Assembly (NCBI GenBank): GCA_947311845.1
Contig: CAMZMU010000020.1
Span: 44,204,347-44,268,346, forward strand
Reading direction: 5' to 3'
DNA: 64,000 nucleotides
Source: Poa pratensis
Taxonomy: Eukaryota; Streptophyta; Magnoliopsida; Poales; Poaceae
Shown: positions 49,419-59,520 of the stretch, in pieces
Layout: every line of letters begins with the position of its first letter
Numbering within the stretch: position 1 is the first letter of the stretch
Notes under the pieces: generated by a model
What the model saw: only the letters and a program-made list of their open reading frames with translations
Databases searched by the model: none
What the model was told of the DNA's origin: nothing
Program-made: the position numbers and the translations under genes

Positions 49419-49831
49419 CTATATGCAACTATATATTCTATATGCAAAACACCGTATAGTAGCAGTCTTTTTCTGAATAGGTTCAATCAATCCGGTGCAA
49501 TCTTTTTTAGTTGAAATAGCCATCATACTCTTAACACCATGCACAATGAGTATCAATACATCCTTCTTCATGCTAAAGCGCTGCCGAAACGGAATCCGAC
49601 CTTGTGATGGATGGTAAAAAAATGTCATTTCGTAGCAGCGCATGACTTATAGCCCTTCGACGGTTCTTATTAGTTTGCCGCCCAGCTTTTGATCCTTCAC
49701 ATTTGGGAAGGGCATCCAGCTCCTCTTGAACAGCTAGAAAAACAACAAGAATCATATGGTTCTCTTCGTCATCGGCTACGGCATTGGCGTTCTCTTTCAT
49801 CACTTGGTGAATTCATCTTCGCTATCCATAG
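49419..49831 (-). pseudogene. PIF/Harbinger transposase N-terminal remnant
   Basis: The minus strand starts ATG GAT AGC GAA GAT GAA (MDSEDEF, 49831), the conserved Harbinger transposase start, then hits a stop. After a one-base shift it continues MKENANAVADDEENHMI, then GSKAGRQTNKNRRRAISHAL. In the next frame (ORF end at 49419) come FRQRFSMKKDVLILIVHGVK, STKKDCTGLIEPIQKKTATI and RCFAYR. These match the start and middle of ALP1-like transposases. The DDE residues are missing. Confidence 0.75.
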
Positions 49832-50983
49832 TATATGAATCAAACAATGAAGTACGGAAACAATAAACCATTCAATTTTTTACCCAAGGTAAAAAAATAC
49901 AATAAAATTACCTACTGGGTAAAGGGTTGAACACCTTGCATGCAGGATGGGAGGTAGCTCATCCGCCAGTTGAACAAGTTGTGGGGAGCAGTAGATCGCA
50001 AATGGCAACGTAAAACAAGGATGGGGAATAGCGACGAGTCGTTCTGCGTGGTCGCTGGTACTCGGGAGGGATTCTTGGCGACAAAAAGGGCAGCAGGGAC
50101 AGTGGTGAAGAGAGGGAGATGTGAACGTGATAGAGATAGGGTGATGCCAAATGATTGTGTCGTCATGTGGTACCCATCAGTCGGGATCTATGTGGCGGGC
50201 GTATCCAACACTTCCGACCTGACTTTGAAAGTTGGGGGTGGACACGGAGATGCACAGATTTTTGGGCAGTTCAAACCGATGGGGCGTTGTTAGGGTTGTT
50301 TTAATGTCCGGATCCTCATTGGGAAAACGGGTGTTGTAGGGGGCGGCGGTAAAGATTATCGAACATAAGTGGTAGTATGCATTCCACAAAGATAATGTAT
50401 CAAGTTATTAAAGAGGAGATATGCGTAATAACATACTCCCACCCTTTTGGTTTATAAAGAGGCTCGTCTCAAAAATAAAAACATTCCTATTTGTAAGGCT
50501 CCTTGTGTTGGAAATATGCAAATATAGCTAAGCCTCCATTAAATTTTGCCAAATTTTGGTTTTGGTCAGATTTTGGACCTCTACGAGGACACCCTTTTTC
50601 ACACAAAGTCTGATTTTATTCGTGGTGTGCCGTGGACGAAGTAATAAAGGCCGTATAGCAGAGGCCGGGATTGCCCTTTTCGGAAAAAAAAATCTGACTG
50701 CTGTAAGCCGCGGTGGGCACGCACTCGATCGCGTCGAGTATGAACTGTGAAGGCTTTTCCCATCTTTGGTCAGCGGATCGATATGCCGATTAAACAAAGC
50801 TACAAGTTCAGAGCGTAAGGAGACACGGGGTGCTTGGCGTCGACCAGACCTTCTCGGGATTCCCACTAATTAACTTTTCGGTTCTCCAAGCTACTCCTGA
50901 GCTCTGACTATTTTTACTGGTATCCCGTCGCCCGCGTAGGTCAGGCAGTAGAGTAGAATTTTCGCTGGCAAAATGCTCGCGTA
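49832..50983. other. Gene-free stretch upstream of a Harbinger remnant
   Basis: 49900-50290 probably is the leader side of the decayed Harbinger gene. 50430-50980 holds no coding frame; a short CTCCCACCCTTTTGGTTTAT word near 50433 resembles MITE ends, but no partner was found. Confidence 0.3.
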
Positions 50984-51017
50984 TTAGAGCATCTCCACCG
51001 GGGGCCTCCAAATTCGT

Positions 51018-51060
51018 GTCCGGCACCCCCCAATCGAGGCCTAATTGGGGGGTGCCGGAC
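51018..51060. repeat. Subterminal hairpin, left end of the Harbinger element
   Basis: 17-bp arms (GTCCGGCACCCCCCAAT and its exact reverse complement) around a 9-base loop. Confidence 0.85.
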
Positions 51061-51246
51061 ATGTGTCCGCCCATGTTTTCGACCACGCCCACAGCGGCGC
51101 ACCCCAAACGTCCGCCCCCCAAACGCGAGCAAATCATCGAACACCTTGCGGGCGGATTTCAATACGAATTGATGTAATAAATATTACAACACAAGTTCAA
51201 ATTCGAAATACAAAGTTTAAATACGAATTCAAGTTTAAACCATGAC

Positions 51247-51900
51247 CTATAAAACAGCCGCCGACTGAGTCGCTTTGATGGTCCACAGGTGGTGCACAAG
51301 ATCATCGTGCAGCTGCTTATGCATTGTTCCATCACGAATTTCCCGATGTATGGCAAGGAATTCTGCATACTGCGTCGGCACGCCCGGATGTGGATGGGCC
51401 ATAGGCCCCTGGAAATCAAACACTTCGCCGACCAGTTGCTTCCTCGTATCACGCTCGTCTTCAATGATCATGTTGTGCATGATAACACAAGCATTCATGA
51501 TCTCACACATTTCATCTAGCGACCATGAAAGACAAGGGTAGCGAACAACGGCAAACCTGCCCTGGAGCACACCAAAAGCCCGCTCCACATCTTTGCGAAC
51601 TGACTCTTGCCTCTTTGCAAAATGACAATCTGTCTCGCCGTGAGGGTTGCGGATGGTCTTCACAAATGTAGACCAAGTGGGATAGATGCCGTCAGCAAGA
51701 TAGTACCCCTTATCGTACTCATGGCCATTGATCACATAGTTGCATGGTGGAGTTAGGCCATCACAAAGTTTTTTTTAACACATTGGATTTGTGGAGCACG
51801 TTGATGTCATTGGAGGCATCTCATTCTCCTCGATGTCGGCCGCAAGGGCGGCATCCTCCTTCATCATTTCAAAAAACATGACCTCGTCGTCGCTGTCCAT
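51247..51900 (-). pseudogene. PIF/Harbinger transposase with internal deletion
   Basis: The start at 51900 reads MDSDDEVMFFEMMKEDAALA, the usual transposase N-terminus, and stops at TAA near 51775. The frame at 51735-51247 resumes late in the DDE domain: NGHEYDKGYYLADGIYPTWS contains the second catalytic Asp, and VRKDVERAFGVLQGRFAVVR contains the catalytic Glu. The conserved end WSLDEMCEIMNACVIMHNMI follows. About 200 residues in the middle, including the first catalytic Asp and the HTH region, are missing. Full-length relatives are about 350-450 residues. It cannot be active. Confidence 0.85.
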
Positions 51901-52273
51901 GGCCTATTGGACGAAAGAAAGCAATGGAACAAAGCCACAAATGAACAATCAACCAAATGAGCCTACGGACGAATGGTTGAACAGGTTGCGGGCGGGGTGG
52001 GAGGAAAGAAGAGGCGTACCCGGCTTAGAAACTAGCTACGCCGGCGCTGGACTGGTCGCATACAGGCGGGGAACGACAGCACGTGGGTCTGCGTTGCCGC
52101 TCCGGCTAGGTGCCCGAGGTGCGAATCAAGCAGGCGGCGACGAGAGTGGCGGCGATGGTGCGAATCGCCGGCGAGAGGAAAAGAGAAGGACAGTGTGGGG
52201 AGCGAATGATTCAGGTCACGCCGCGCTGTCTCTATGACGGGCGGGCCTCCCCTGTCAGACGCATGTCCGCCCC

Positions 52274-52335
52274 CATGTCCGGCACCCCCGAAGAGGCCTC
52301 CAAATTTGGAGGCCTCTTCGGGGGTGCCGGACATG
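52274..52335. repeat. 62-bp perfect palindrome in the Harbinger subterminal region
   Basis: Arms of 31 bases starting CATGTCCGGCACCCCCGAAG meet at AAA|TTT between 52304 and 52305 without any spacer or mismatch. Confidence 0.95.
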
Positions 52336-52445
52336 TTTTTGCTCGGGGTGAGCCTTTGGGGGTGCCGCTGGTGGTGTTTTTGGCCGTCCGGACCCCCAAT
52401 GGGCCTTTGGGGGTCACTTGGAGGCCCCCGGTGGAGATGCTCTTA

Positions 52446-52695
52446 GGAGTAGCTAGCTCTCAATCGATTTCTCGTGCCCTGCGCCCCTGCCTACAAAGAA
52501 AACTCACAGAGAAGAAAGCATGTGTCTGCATTTCGCCTATTCCTCTAAGGAAGAGATTAATATCACTCCAAAAACTGAAGACTATAGGGGAGAAAAGAAA
52601 AAGGAAGAAGCACAGGCCAAAATAGAAAACATTCACGGTGCCATTACGATACTAGGGCTAAAAAAGTTAACGTGTAATTAGCAGTAAATACAAAC
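52446..52695. other. Short stretch between the Harbinger element and the SCD2-type exon
   Basis: No frame. On the minus strand it would be the start of the intron following exon 52696-53070. Confidence 0.3.
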
Positions 52696-53070
52696 CTTGG
52701 GCAACGTGAAACCGAAGTACTTTGTCCTTGACGACGCCGCCACCGGCGCTCCGGCCGCCATAACCGTGCAAGGGGCTTCGGCCACCGTCGTGCCGCCCGT
52801 TGGTGCCACCGCCGGCCACCTGGTTCCGACATCGTCCCTGTAGCCGTTCTCGTAGTCGTCCTCCTCCGTTTCGGCGACTCGCGCGCCCGGGCGCGCCATG
52901 ACATGCGCCAGCGCCGCCGCGGCTTGAGCCTTGGACCGCGCAGCCAGCGGGTGCACCGGCGACGATGCGGGCTGGACGAAGGGATGTGCCGGGGACGCCG
53001 GGGCGGAGTAGATCCCCGCCTGCGAGCGCCGCCGGCCATACGTCGGGCTCCCTGCCCGCCGCCAGTCCAT
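52696..53070 (-). CDS. SCD2: SCD2-type N-terminal exon (alternative or orphan first exon)
   Basis: 125 codons from the ATG at 53070, starting MDWRRAGSPTYGRRRSQAG, then SPAHPFVQPASSPVHP and AQAAAALAHVMARPG with an acidic run EEDDYENGYRDD. This is the pattern of the classical plant SCD2 N-terminus (a MDRRR-GSP-YGRQ start, SPAHP, then AAAQRLA-VMA and acidic residues). It ends at a donor AAG|GTTTGT in phase 0. Acceptor CTAG|TTAGGT at 47280 begins exon 2 in phase 0 (LGRNGVD). Joining the two and skipping exon 47794-48649 gives a 567-codon protein, close to Arabidopsis SCD2 (577 residues). It may be an alternative first exon of the same gene, a tandem-duplicate remnant, or part of a three-part N-terminus. 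Confidence 0.6.
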
Positions 53071-53780
53071 GCTTACCGGAGAGTATGTTTTGTGTGTGCG
53101 AGAGGGGGAGAGAAATACTACTAGTAGTTACTCAAGGAGAAGTATGGTTAAGAGTAAGAGTGATGTGCACTATGCTATTGGTAGCGTCGGATCTGGAAAG
53201 CATAAACAAGTCCAAGCCTCAAGCCTCAAGGCGTATGAGACCGTGGCCTTGCTCAAGCGTTTCCGAACGCAACCCAGCTCTTTTCCCGTGAACGGCGCTA
53301 TGGAGAGGACAGGAGACCACGCCGTGGCCCCGAGAAAGTATACGGTGGAACCCAGTTTCAATGGAAACATGGAAACTGAATAATGTGCCGTTGGATCGAG
53401 TATATCTGGTCCAGATCAATCATCAAGTTGTTCTAAGCATTTTGCACAGAAGTCGTCGTTCTTTCTCACGGTGTTGAGAAGAATATGTGAAAAGTGGAAT
53501 TTTTTATAGATCAAAGGCATAAAAGTCTGCGGCTTTAAATTAATAATAAAGCACTAAAAGGCAAGGTTTTGATACAGGAGTGCCAACGACCAGCTTACAA
53601 ACATCGAACAACACAAGTACAAAAAGAAATTGAGAGCACACAGCTTGTAGATGTCGATGACCTCCTCACGAAGCCACCAAGAAATGGATGTACTCGAGTT
53701 CTTCAGAAAAGAAAAAGAAAAAAGAGAGGTTGTTACGACTTTCGGCCCATCAGGGCGCGTTAACGGACAACCCTAGTGGC
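53071..53780. other. Upstream region of the SCD2-type exon and flank
   Basis: Contains a CT-rich leader-like run on the minus strand (53095-53125) directly before the ATG at 53070. No other frame or repeat was recognised up to 53780. Confidence 0.3.
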
Positions 53781-53783
53781 TTG

Positions 53784-53793
53784 TTGTATATAA
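53784..53793 (+). promoter_or_regulatory. TATA box-like motif of a plus-strand gene fragment
   Basis: TTGTATATAAACATACC, followed within about 30 bases by a pyrimidine-rich leader and, at 53925, an ATG. The spacing looks like a plant promoter. Confidence 0.45.
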
Positions 53794-53924
53794 ACATACC
53801 AATACGAACCCTACCATCCCACTCCGCTCCACAGACGCCCGCTCCCTTCCACAACCGCCTCCCACTCTAACACCATACCTTCTTTAGTACGAAAGAAAAG
53901 CGGAAGCCAGATCTCACAAGCAAG

Positions 53925-54108
53925 ATGAGAGAAGACCCTATTCCCACACACGCCTGGAAGAGCGGAGCCCTCAGCGATTTCTTCGGTCACACCATCGATC
54001 TCCAACGTGGCAAGACAGCAGTCATACCTTGGGACCAAAGAAAAGATGCTTCCTCAGGATGCCCCACCATCTTCCTCGTCCACATTTTCACCTTTTTCGA
54101 CATACAAG
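53925..54108 (+). CDS. Possible first exon of an unrecognised gene fragment
   Basis: The frame from the ATG at 53925 gives MREDPIPTHAWKSGALSDFF, then GKTAVIPWDQRKDASSGCP and IFLVHIFTFFDIQ, ending at a plausible donor CAAG|GTACAC (54108). Its TATA box and leader lie just upstream. No downstream exon could be recognised, and I know no family. It may be a captured promoter plus exon, or noise. Confidence 0.25.
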
Positions 54109-54231
54109 GTACACACAGACACCCTTGCCATGCTTTACATGGGACACGTAGCTACTTCGTTTGGATAACTGCCTCAGAACAAAGAAAATACTGCAAATCT
54201 GTTGGTACTTTTCACTTAACACGACCTTATT

Positions 54232-54751
54232 TTAGTGATGCCATATCATTGCTAAATCTACATCGCGTTGTATTTGTTTCTGTTTTGTGACCTGGCCATG
54301 ACCGAGCAAGTGCAGGACATGCAACCTAGACACGAGTCCAACCGGTAACCTCCTAGAGAGAACAGATGCAAAGTTGTTATCCTCTAAGGGCCAGCTCAAG
54401 AGCACTAAGCAGCACCCGAAACGGCAGTTTAAGCATGGTCCAACAGTACAGATTAACTGAATGTCATCAACCAAATAGCTTAAACGCAGTAGACATGCAG
54501 AGCATGATCGACGGTAAAAGCAATCGTTGTCATCGTCATCCGAAGACAAAACGATGATTTCTCTACCCTTGGCAGGAGACCCACCAGACAACCCAAAGTG
54601 AATACTCCCACCTATACAGCTCCAGCAGCAATGTCTTGAGCCTTTCCAAATAATTCATCGGTGCCTTTTGGTTAGCCTCATAAAAGGCTCGCGCGTCAGC
54701 CTCCCGATGAAAAGACTGGATGGACTCTTCTATAGCACGCTTGATGTGCAC
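54232..54751 (-). pseudogene. Unrecognised gene fragment with acidic Asp run
   Basis: The first piece, 54751-54563, reads IKRAIEESIQSFHREADARA and FYEANQKAPMNYLERLKTLL, helical and charged. A second frame from 54591 reads GGSPAKGREIIVLSSDDDDN and then Cys-rich sequence to 54232. A donor-like CTGTATAG|GTGGGAG suggests an exon boundary between them. The protein resembles a multicopy grass gene fragment. No domain or function can be named. Confidence 0.35.
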
Positions 54752-54773
54752 ATGCTACTCCTCATCACTGATA

Positions 54774-54896
54774 CTCCCTCCGTTCTAAATTAATTGACTT
54801 CCATTTGTCCACATATGGATGTATCTAGACATGATACAAGTATAGATACATCCACATTTAGACAAAGTCAAGTCAATTAATTTGGAACGGAGGGAG
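54774..54896. mobile_element. Stowaway MITE (TSD TA)
   Basis: 123 bp with inverted halves starting CTCCCTCCGTTCTAAATTAA, flanked by TA (54772-54773 and 54897-54898). The TATCTAGACATG-like centre is typical of Triticeae Stowaway copies. Confidence 0.92.
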
Positions 54897-55042
54897 TACG
54901 TGACAGAAGTACCCTAACTGAACTCCTGTTTGCATTAACACTCATTTCCACTCAACAGCCACCTATCACGCTGGATAAATGCTCGATTTACCATGTCACA
55001 ATTGTGAAAAACAAATATAAACCAGAGCCGTGCACGGTCTCT

Positions 55043-55318
55043 TCAGTCGGACAACAACAACTCCACGACGGCATCCTTCAGCTGCTCATCTGAGCATAAA
55101 AAGATTCTAAGTAGCACACCATAATCGTGATCCCGCAGAATCTTCCGACACCAATAGTACGAACATAGTAACTCACAGGTACAGTACAGCCGACTCCCAG
55201 CGGCGAGTTTGGATAAATCGTCAAGGAAAGCACGGTAAAAGCACATGCAAACACAACACGTCAAAATCAGAACAATAGCTGTAAGCACAAAGACTGGAGG
55301 TCCCACAATCCTCAGCAT
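55043..55318 (-). CDS. Hypothetical membrane-anchored protein fragment
   Basis: 91 codons. The N-terminal 25 residues are hydrophobic (VFVLTAIVLILTCCVCMCFY), a likely membrane helix. The remainder reads FLDDLSKLAAGSRLYCTCEL and LLRIFLCSDEQLKDAVVELL. There are no introns or strong start context. It may be the last exon of a gene fragment on the same strand as 54232-54751. I do not recognise it. Confidence 0.25.
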   Translation of the reverse strand: MLRIVGPPVFVLTAIVLILTCCVCMCFYRAFLDDLSKLAAGSRLYCTCELLCSYYWCRKILRDHDYGVLLRIFLCSDEQLKDAVVELLLSD

Positions 55319-56063
55319 CGGAAGTTATGAACAACCGTACAGTCAAACTACAGACTATTCAAACAAAAAACAACATACATCCATTTTTTGTAGATCAACA
55401 GACTGTAAATCCAGAACGAAACACTGGAAAGACAATAACAGTTAACTAACCAACAACCGTTGAGATAAACAGCACCAAGGCCTCAACGCAACGAAACATA
55501 CGGATCAATCGCCATTAAGTTATGCACGAACTTCTTAACACCTCCAATGCCGAACCTATCTCCTAGTTCTGGACGGATGAGTAGGGTTGTCCATTAACGC
55601 GCAAGGAGGATATAACGTGTGATGTAGGATTGCATAGGGATGCGCCGAGGTAGGGTTGTAACCAGATGGGCTCTAATGGGCCTAGAATTAGAATTCGCGG
55701 AGAAAGCAGAGTGGAGATCAAAGTGCTTCTTATCAGTCCGTGGATTCGTAACCTCAATAAAATACTAAGATCTCTTAGTCGAGAGACGAAGCGACTCCAG
55801 ACTTGGAGCACGACTCCAGTGGTGATCTGGCTTTCGCCTTTCTAATGAAGCAAGCAGAGTATAATACTGAGACAGGGAGTGCATGACGACTAAACCAAGG
55901 TTCTTGTGGATGGTTTAGCGTGGAGTCAGACCGTAAGGTTGTTCTTCCTCCATGAAGCCATGCTGAAGGAAGAGGTCCCCGCACTGGCTCAACTGTCCGC
56001 TGGATGTGGAAGTCGTCCGCTTTACTCACAAGCTTCTCGGTTATTTCAAGATCAACCTGCTAG

Positions 56064-56240
56064 TTGATACCAGAATTAGTAGATCTTCATGATGAAAGCA
56101 TCAGCTCATACGTGGAAAGGAGGAGATACCTTAATAGTGTCAAGCACCTCGCCGAGTTGCAACGGCTGCAGACGCCGCAGTTTCCAGGTGGTAAGAAGGT
56201 CCAGCCCGTTAAGCCCTTCAGCCACCAGCTCCGTCAGACG
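56064..56240 (+). pseudogene. Unrecognised coding-like segment
   Basis: The plus frame reads IPELVDLHDESISSYVERRR and then YLNSVKHLAELQRLQTPQ before running into tandem-repeat DNA. The helical, charged character looks protein-like, but no start, intron or family could be recognised. Confidence 0.25.
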
Positions 56241-56264
56241 TCTGCTCAGGACTTCCACTGCGCC

Positions 56265-56450
56265 AGAAACGACTCCCGACACGCGGCGAGTGCACGACTC
56301 CCAAGGAACGACTCCCGACACGCCGCGAGTGCACGGCTCCCAAGGAACGACTCCCGCAGGCGGCAAGTCAAGCCCGGGGAACGACTCCCAAAAAAGTGAC
56401 TCCCGACACGCGGCGATTGGACGACTCCCAATGAACGACTCCCGACGGGT
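56265..56450. repeat. Imperfect tandem repeat, about 39-bp unit
   Basis: Units starting AACGACTCCCGACACGCGGC recur at 56268, 56307, 56346, 56393 and 56431, varying in length by deletion. Shared words are CGACTCCCGACACGC and GACTCCCAAGGAACGACTCC. Confidence 0.8.
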
Positions 56451-56804
56451 CGTGAGGCAACAACCGGACTCGACTCAATATCAAACACATAACACAGGCA
56501 ACTCCGTGCCACAAAACAATGTCCTACCGCGAGCAAAATAGAACTCATCCCACAAAGACTTATTTCCACAATCCGAGGAGCACACAACTACAGAAGCAAA
56601 CAAACACAGTAGACCAGGAAATAAACGAAGCAACAGGACAAACACGGAAACATATGCAAACCAAGCGTGCAACAACGAAAGCATAGACTTCGAATTTTCT
56701 TTCGGTTTATAAATGAATGGTAAAAGACGAAAGGCGTACCAAATGAATGGCAACCAAAAGCCATGAATTCAGGTCCTTAAATATAACACAACAAAGAAAA
56801 AACC

Positions 56805-57065
56805 GCAAACCGCGCAACATGTGGACACCGATGAGGCGTAGACACCTACGCAAGCCAACAAGTGACACATGTCAACACCGCCAGTCGCATGAAGCCGGAC
56901 AGCTGTCAAGAACCAGCAACGAAGAGAATAACCAAACGTGGCAAACCGCGCAATGCGTCGACACCGATCCAACATACACACACATGCAAGCCAACAAGTG
57001 GCACAAATCAATACAACCAGTTGCACGCAACAGGACAGATGTCAAGAACCAAACGACGACACCTA
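56805..57065. repeat. Diverged direct duplication, about 135-bp unit
   Basis: Two copies share AAACCGCGCAA, CACCGAT, GCAAGCCAACAAGTG, CCAGT-GCA and CAAGAACCA in the same order (56807-56930 and 56943-57065). Confidence 0.7.
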
Positions 57066-57079
57066 AAATACCCAACCAA

Positions 57080-57950
57080 AATTCACAGCTCTGAAGAACA
57101 CACGGCCACAAAGGAAATAAGATGAGACGACCGAATCACCGTTCTGGATCTTCCATCACGATGATCTCTGCTTCTAGACAGAGCTCGGTATGTTTTAGTC
57201 TGGAGTTGTGATTGATTTCGTAAACAGGAATCGTTTGGTTTATCGGAGATGGAGTTGTCATTGACTGACGGTAACAGTGAATGTGTCGTGGCAATTACCA
57301 TCGACCTCTCTAATTTACGTCCAGTCAAATCACTGTAGTTTATATGGAAGGCGGCCCAAAAGATGTCGGCACAAGTCCCAAGCGCCATCATTACCAGTTC
57401 CCGGAGTCTGGCCGTTCCAGACCGAGAGCCATCCCTACCAGGGTGGGAGTCACCCCCGACCGAAAACATCCCACCGACCGAGTCAAGGATACCTAGCGAA
57501 AGGTTAGATGGTCATTCCCGTTAGAGTTGTCGATAAGCGCACCCCTCGATTACACAATGGGCTTCTCCTATCTACAACACAGGATCAATTGTTGCAATCA
57601 CAATGAACTGTATAAATTAGTTCCCCAACTACACATGAATCTCCCAACACAAGGATCCAATAACCTCATGATAGTGAGCATATAGGCAACAACCCCATCA
57701 AGCTATATTTTCAGCCCCAGAATAGACAAACCATTAAAGGAAATCGAAGTATCATATTATCAGTATATTTAGCAAAGTAAGCCTTTTGTATCGGATACAA
57801 GGTCTAGACATACGTCATACAACCGTCGACTCCAGCGCTGTTGTCTCGACCAGCGCCATGCTTCTAAGCGACCAAACCCCGATAATCTGCTTTCCAAGGA
57901 CAACCATCAAACAAAAGCAGCCTTTCCAGGAAAATCGCGAACAACCAAGG
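57080..57950. other. Gene-free stretch
   Basis: No convincing frame, repeat boundary or RNA gene was recognised. Confidence 0.3.
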
Positions 57951-58860
57951 GAACCCTACTGAAAAACACAAAGCGCACATAAAAAAACAATACAAGAAAA
58001 GAGAACATGACGAACAGCCGTAACAAAACCAAGAAGAAACCAAACACGAGAAAGGAGAACAAAAACCAGCGGACACCTATAGACGGACAAAACCGTCCAC
58101 AAAAGGAAGTCTGAGACATCCAAAAGCTATACCGACACAAGTAACAAGAGCAAATAAGTCAACGGAAATATCGAACGATAATCGCAAGATTAAGAAAGGA
58201 AAAAACCCGCAAAACAAATAAGGAAATTAGCGGACGACTCCCAAAACACAGAGACACGTCAGCAGACCGCTACAGAAACATAGAAACATAACCAGCCAGA
58301 CGGGATGAACAGGCACCTACAACATTAGTGCGAACAGCCGCAAGAACCTTCCTGAAGAAGAAGAACAAAACACACATAAGAAACAACACGAGAAAGAAGA
58401 ACAGCATGAACAGCCGTAGCAAAATCAAGAAGAAACCGAACACGTGACATCGAAGAGACCATAGATTCAGCAAAGATTAGGCGGTAGATCAAGAAGAAAA
58501 CCAAAAAGATAACACGAGGAACAAGAACAGGACGAACGACCATAGCAAAACAGAGAAAAAAACCAGATATGCAACAACGAAAAGAAATACAATTCTACAG
58601 AGCAGCAAACGCACGACGCAAAATCACCCGAACCAACGACAGAAGAAAATATCCACCAATAACAAAAGACATAAACCAGACTAAGTTGGAAGAATAGCCG
58701 AAGAACAAGCACCCAAAACAAAACGAAGAACAAAACCGAGAGAAATATGGAGGCACAAACAACCAGAACGAAGCACGGGGCATATATAGGAATGGAAAAG
58801 CAAGCCAGGAGAAACACGTGTAAGACACCACGCGTCCGCTGAAAATGATCTGGACGCAAA
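57950..58860. repeat. A/G-rich region with diverged repeats
   Basis: Plus-strand purine-rich sequence with recurring words: GAACATGACGAACAGCCGTA (58004), GAACAGCATGAACAGCCGTA (58399) and GAACAGGACGAACGACCATA (58523), each followed by (A)GCAAAA-C-A-GA. The long hydrophobic Phe/Leu/Val frames on the minus strand come from this composition. Confidence 0.55.
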
Positions 58861-59520
58861 CGTGGCTAGCCACAATCGACAGCACATCACATCAGCGAGG
58901 TGTCAAGCAGCGAAGAAGCCAGCACATATTAGTCAGCGCGCTACGTCACTTAGCCGCCGCCACAGCGATAGCACACCGCATCAGCCAGGTGTCAAACAGC
59001 GACGAGGACATCACATATTAGTCGGCTCACTACGGTCACCCAGCCCACCCAGCCGACGGCGCGACACTCCCCTCGTGAGTCAGTCTCCCCTCCCGAGTCC
59101 ACGCGTCGCCGTAGGAAAAATCGAAAAAACACGAAAAAATGAAGCCCACGGGCAGCGAGAGCCCAGCCCGGCATGTGAGCCCGCACGGGATCACGCAAGG
59201 ACACGCGTTCGCCCGGGCTTAGGACACGTATTAAAACTTCTAGAGGATACAGATGGTTCAATATGCACCATACACGTCGCCACGGACCAGTACGGACGGC
59301 CAGTAAAAATCATGGTGGGCCCTAGCAGTACGGGCTGGCTCTGGGCTGACGGGTCGGCCGCCTCCACCTCCAGCCAGCGGTTCGACTCAGCCACACCAGC
59401 CCAGGTGGAAAAGTCCGCGCGCGGTCTCACGCGGAGTCGCGCGAGGACAGGTGTCACGCGTAGAAAAATCAGGCGGAGGCTCAAAAATCGGAGAAAAATC
59501 AAAAGCTATGACTCTTAGTA
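58861..59520. other. Stretch ending at TATGACTCTTAGTATATAGA
   Basis: GC-rich between 59040 and 59470. CAGCGAGGTGTCAAGCAGCGA (58893) and CAGCCAGGTGTCAAACAGCGA (58982) form an 89-bp-spaced duplication. Composition changes sharply at about 59520, where the Gypsy-type sequence begins. Confidence 0.4.

Larger units (their letters stand above)
50987..52442 (-). mobile_element. Deleted PIF/Harbinger element with 25-bp TIRs (TSD TTA)
   Basis: The left end starts GAGCATCTCCACCGGGGGCC and the right end is its reverse complement, 25 bases identical. TTA flanks both sides (50984-50986 and 52443-52445). The 1456-bp interior keeps the two ends of a transposase gene on the minus strand with the middle deleted. 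Each subterminal region carries a hairpin built on GTCCGGCACCCCC; the right one is a 62-bp perfect palindrome. It is younger-looking than the other Harbinger remnants because the TIRs are identical. Confidence 0.93.

Noticed and set aside
56250..56460. CRISPR-like array of short repeats
   Set aside because: Units are tandem without unique spacers and the genome is a plant; this is a minisatellite.
57864..58890. Hydrophobic minus-strand frames rich in Phe/Leu/Val, looking like membrane proteins
   Set aside because: They arise from A/G-rich repeated sequence on the plus strand. They have no start context, no exon structure and overlapping frames of the same kind.
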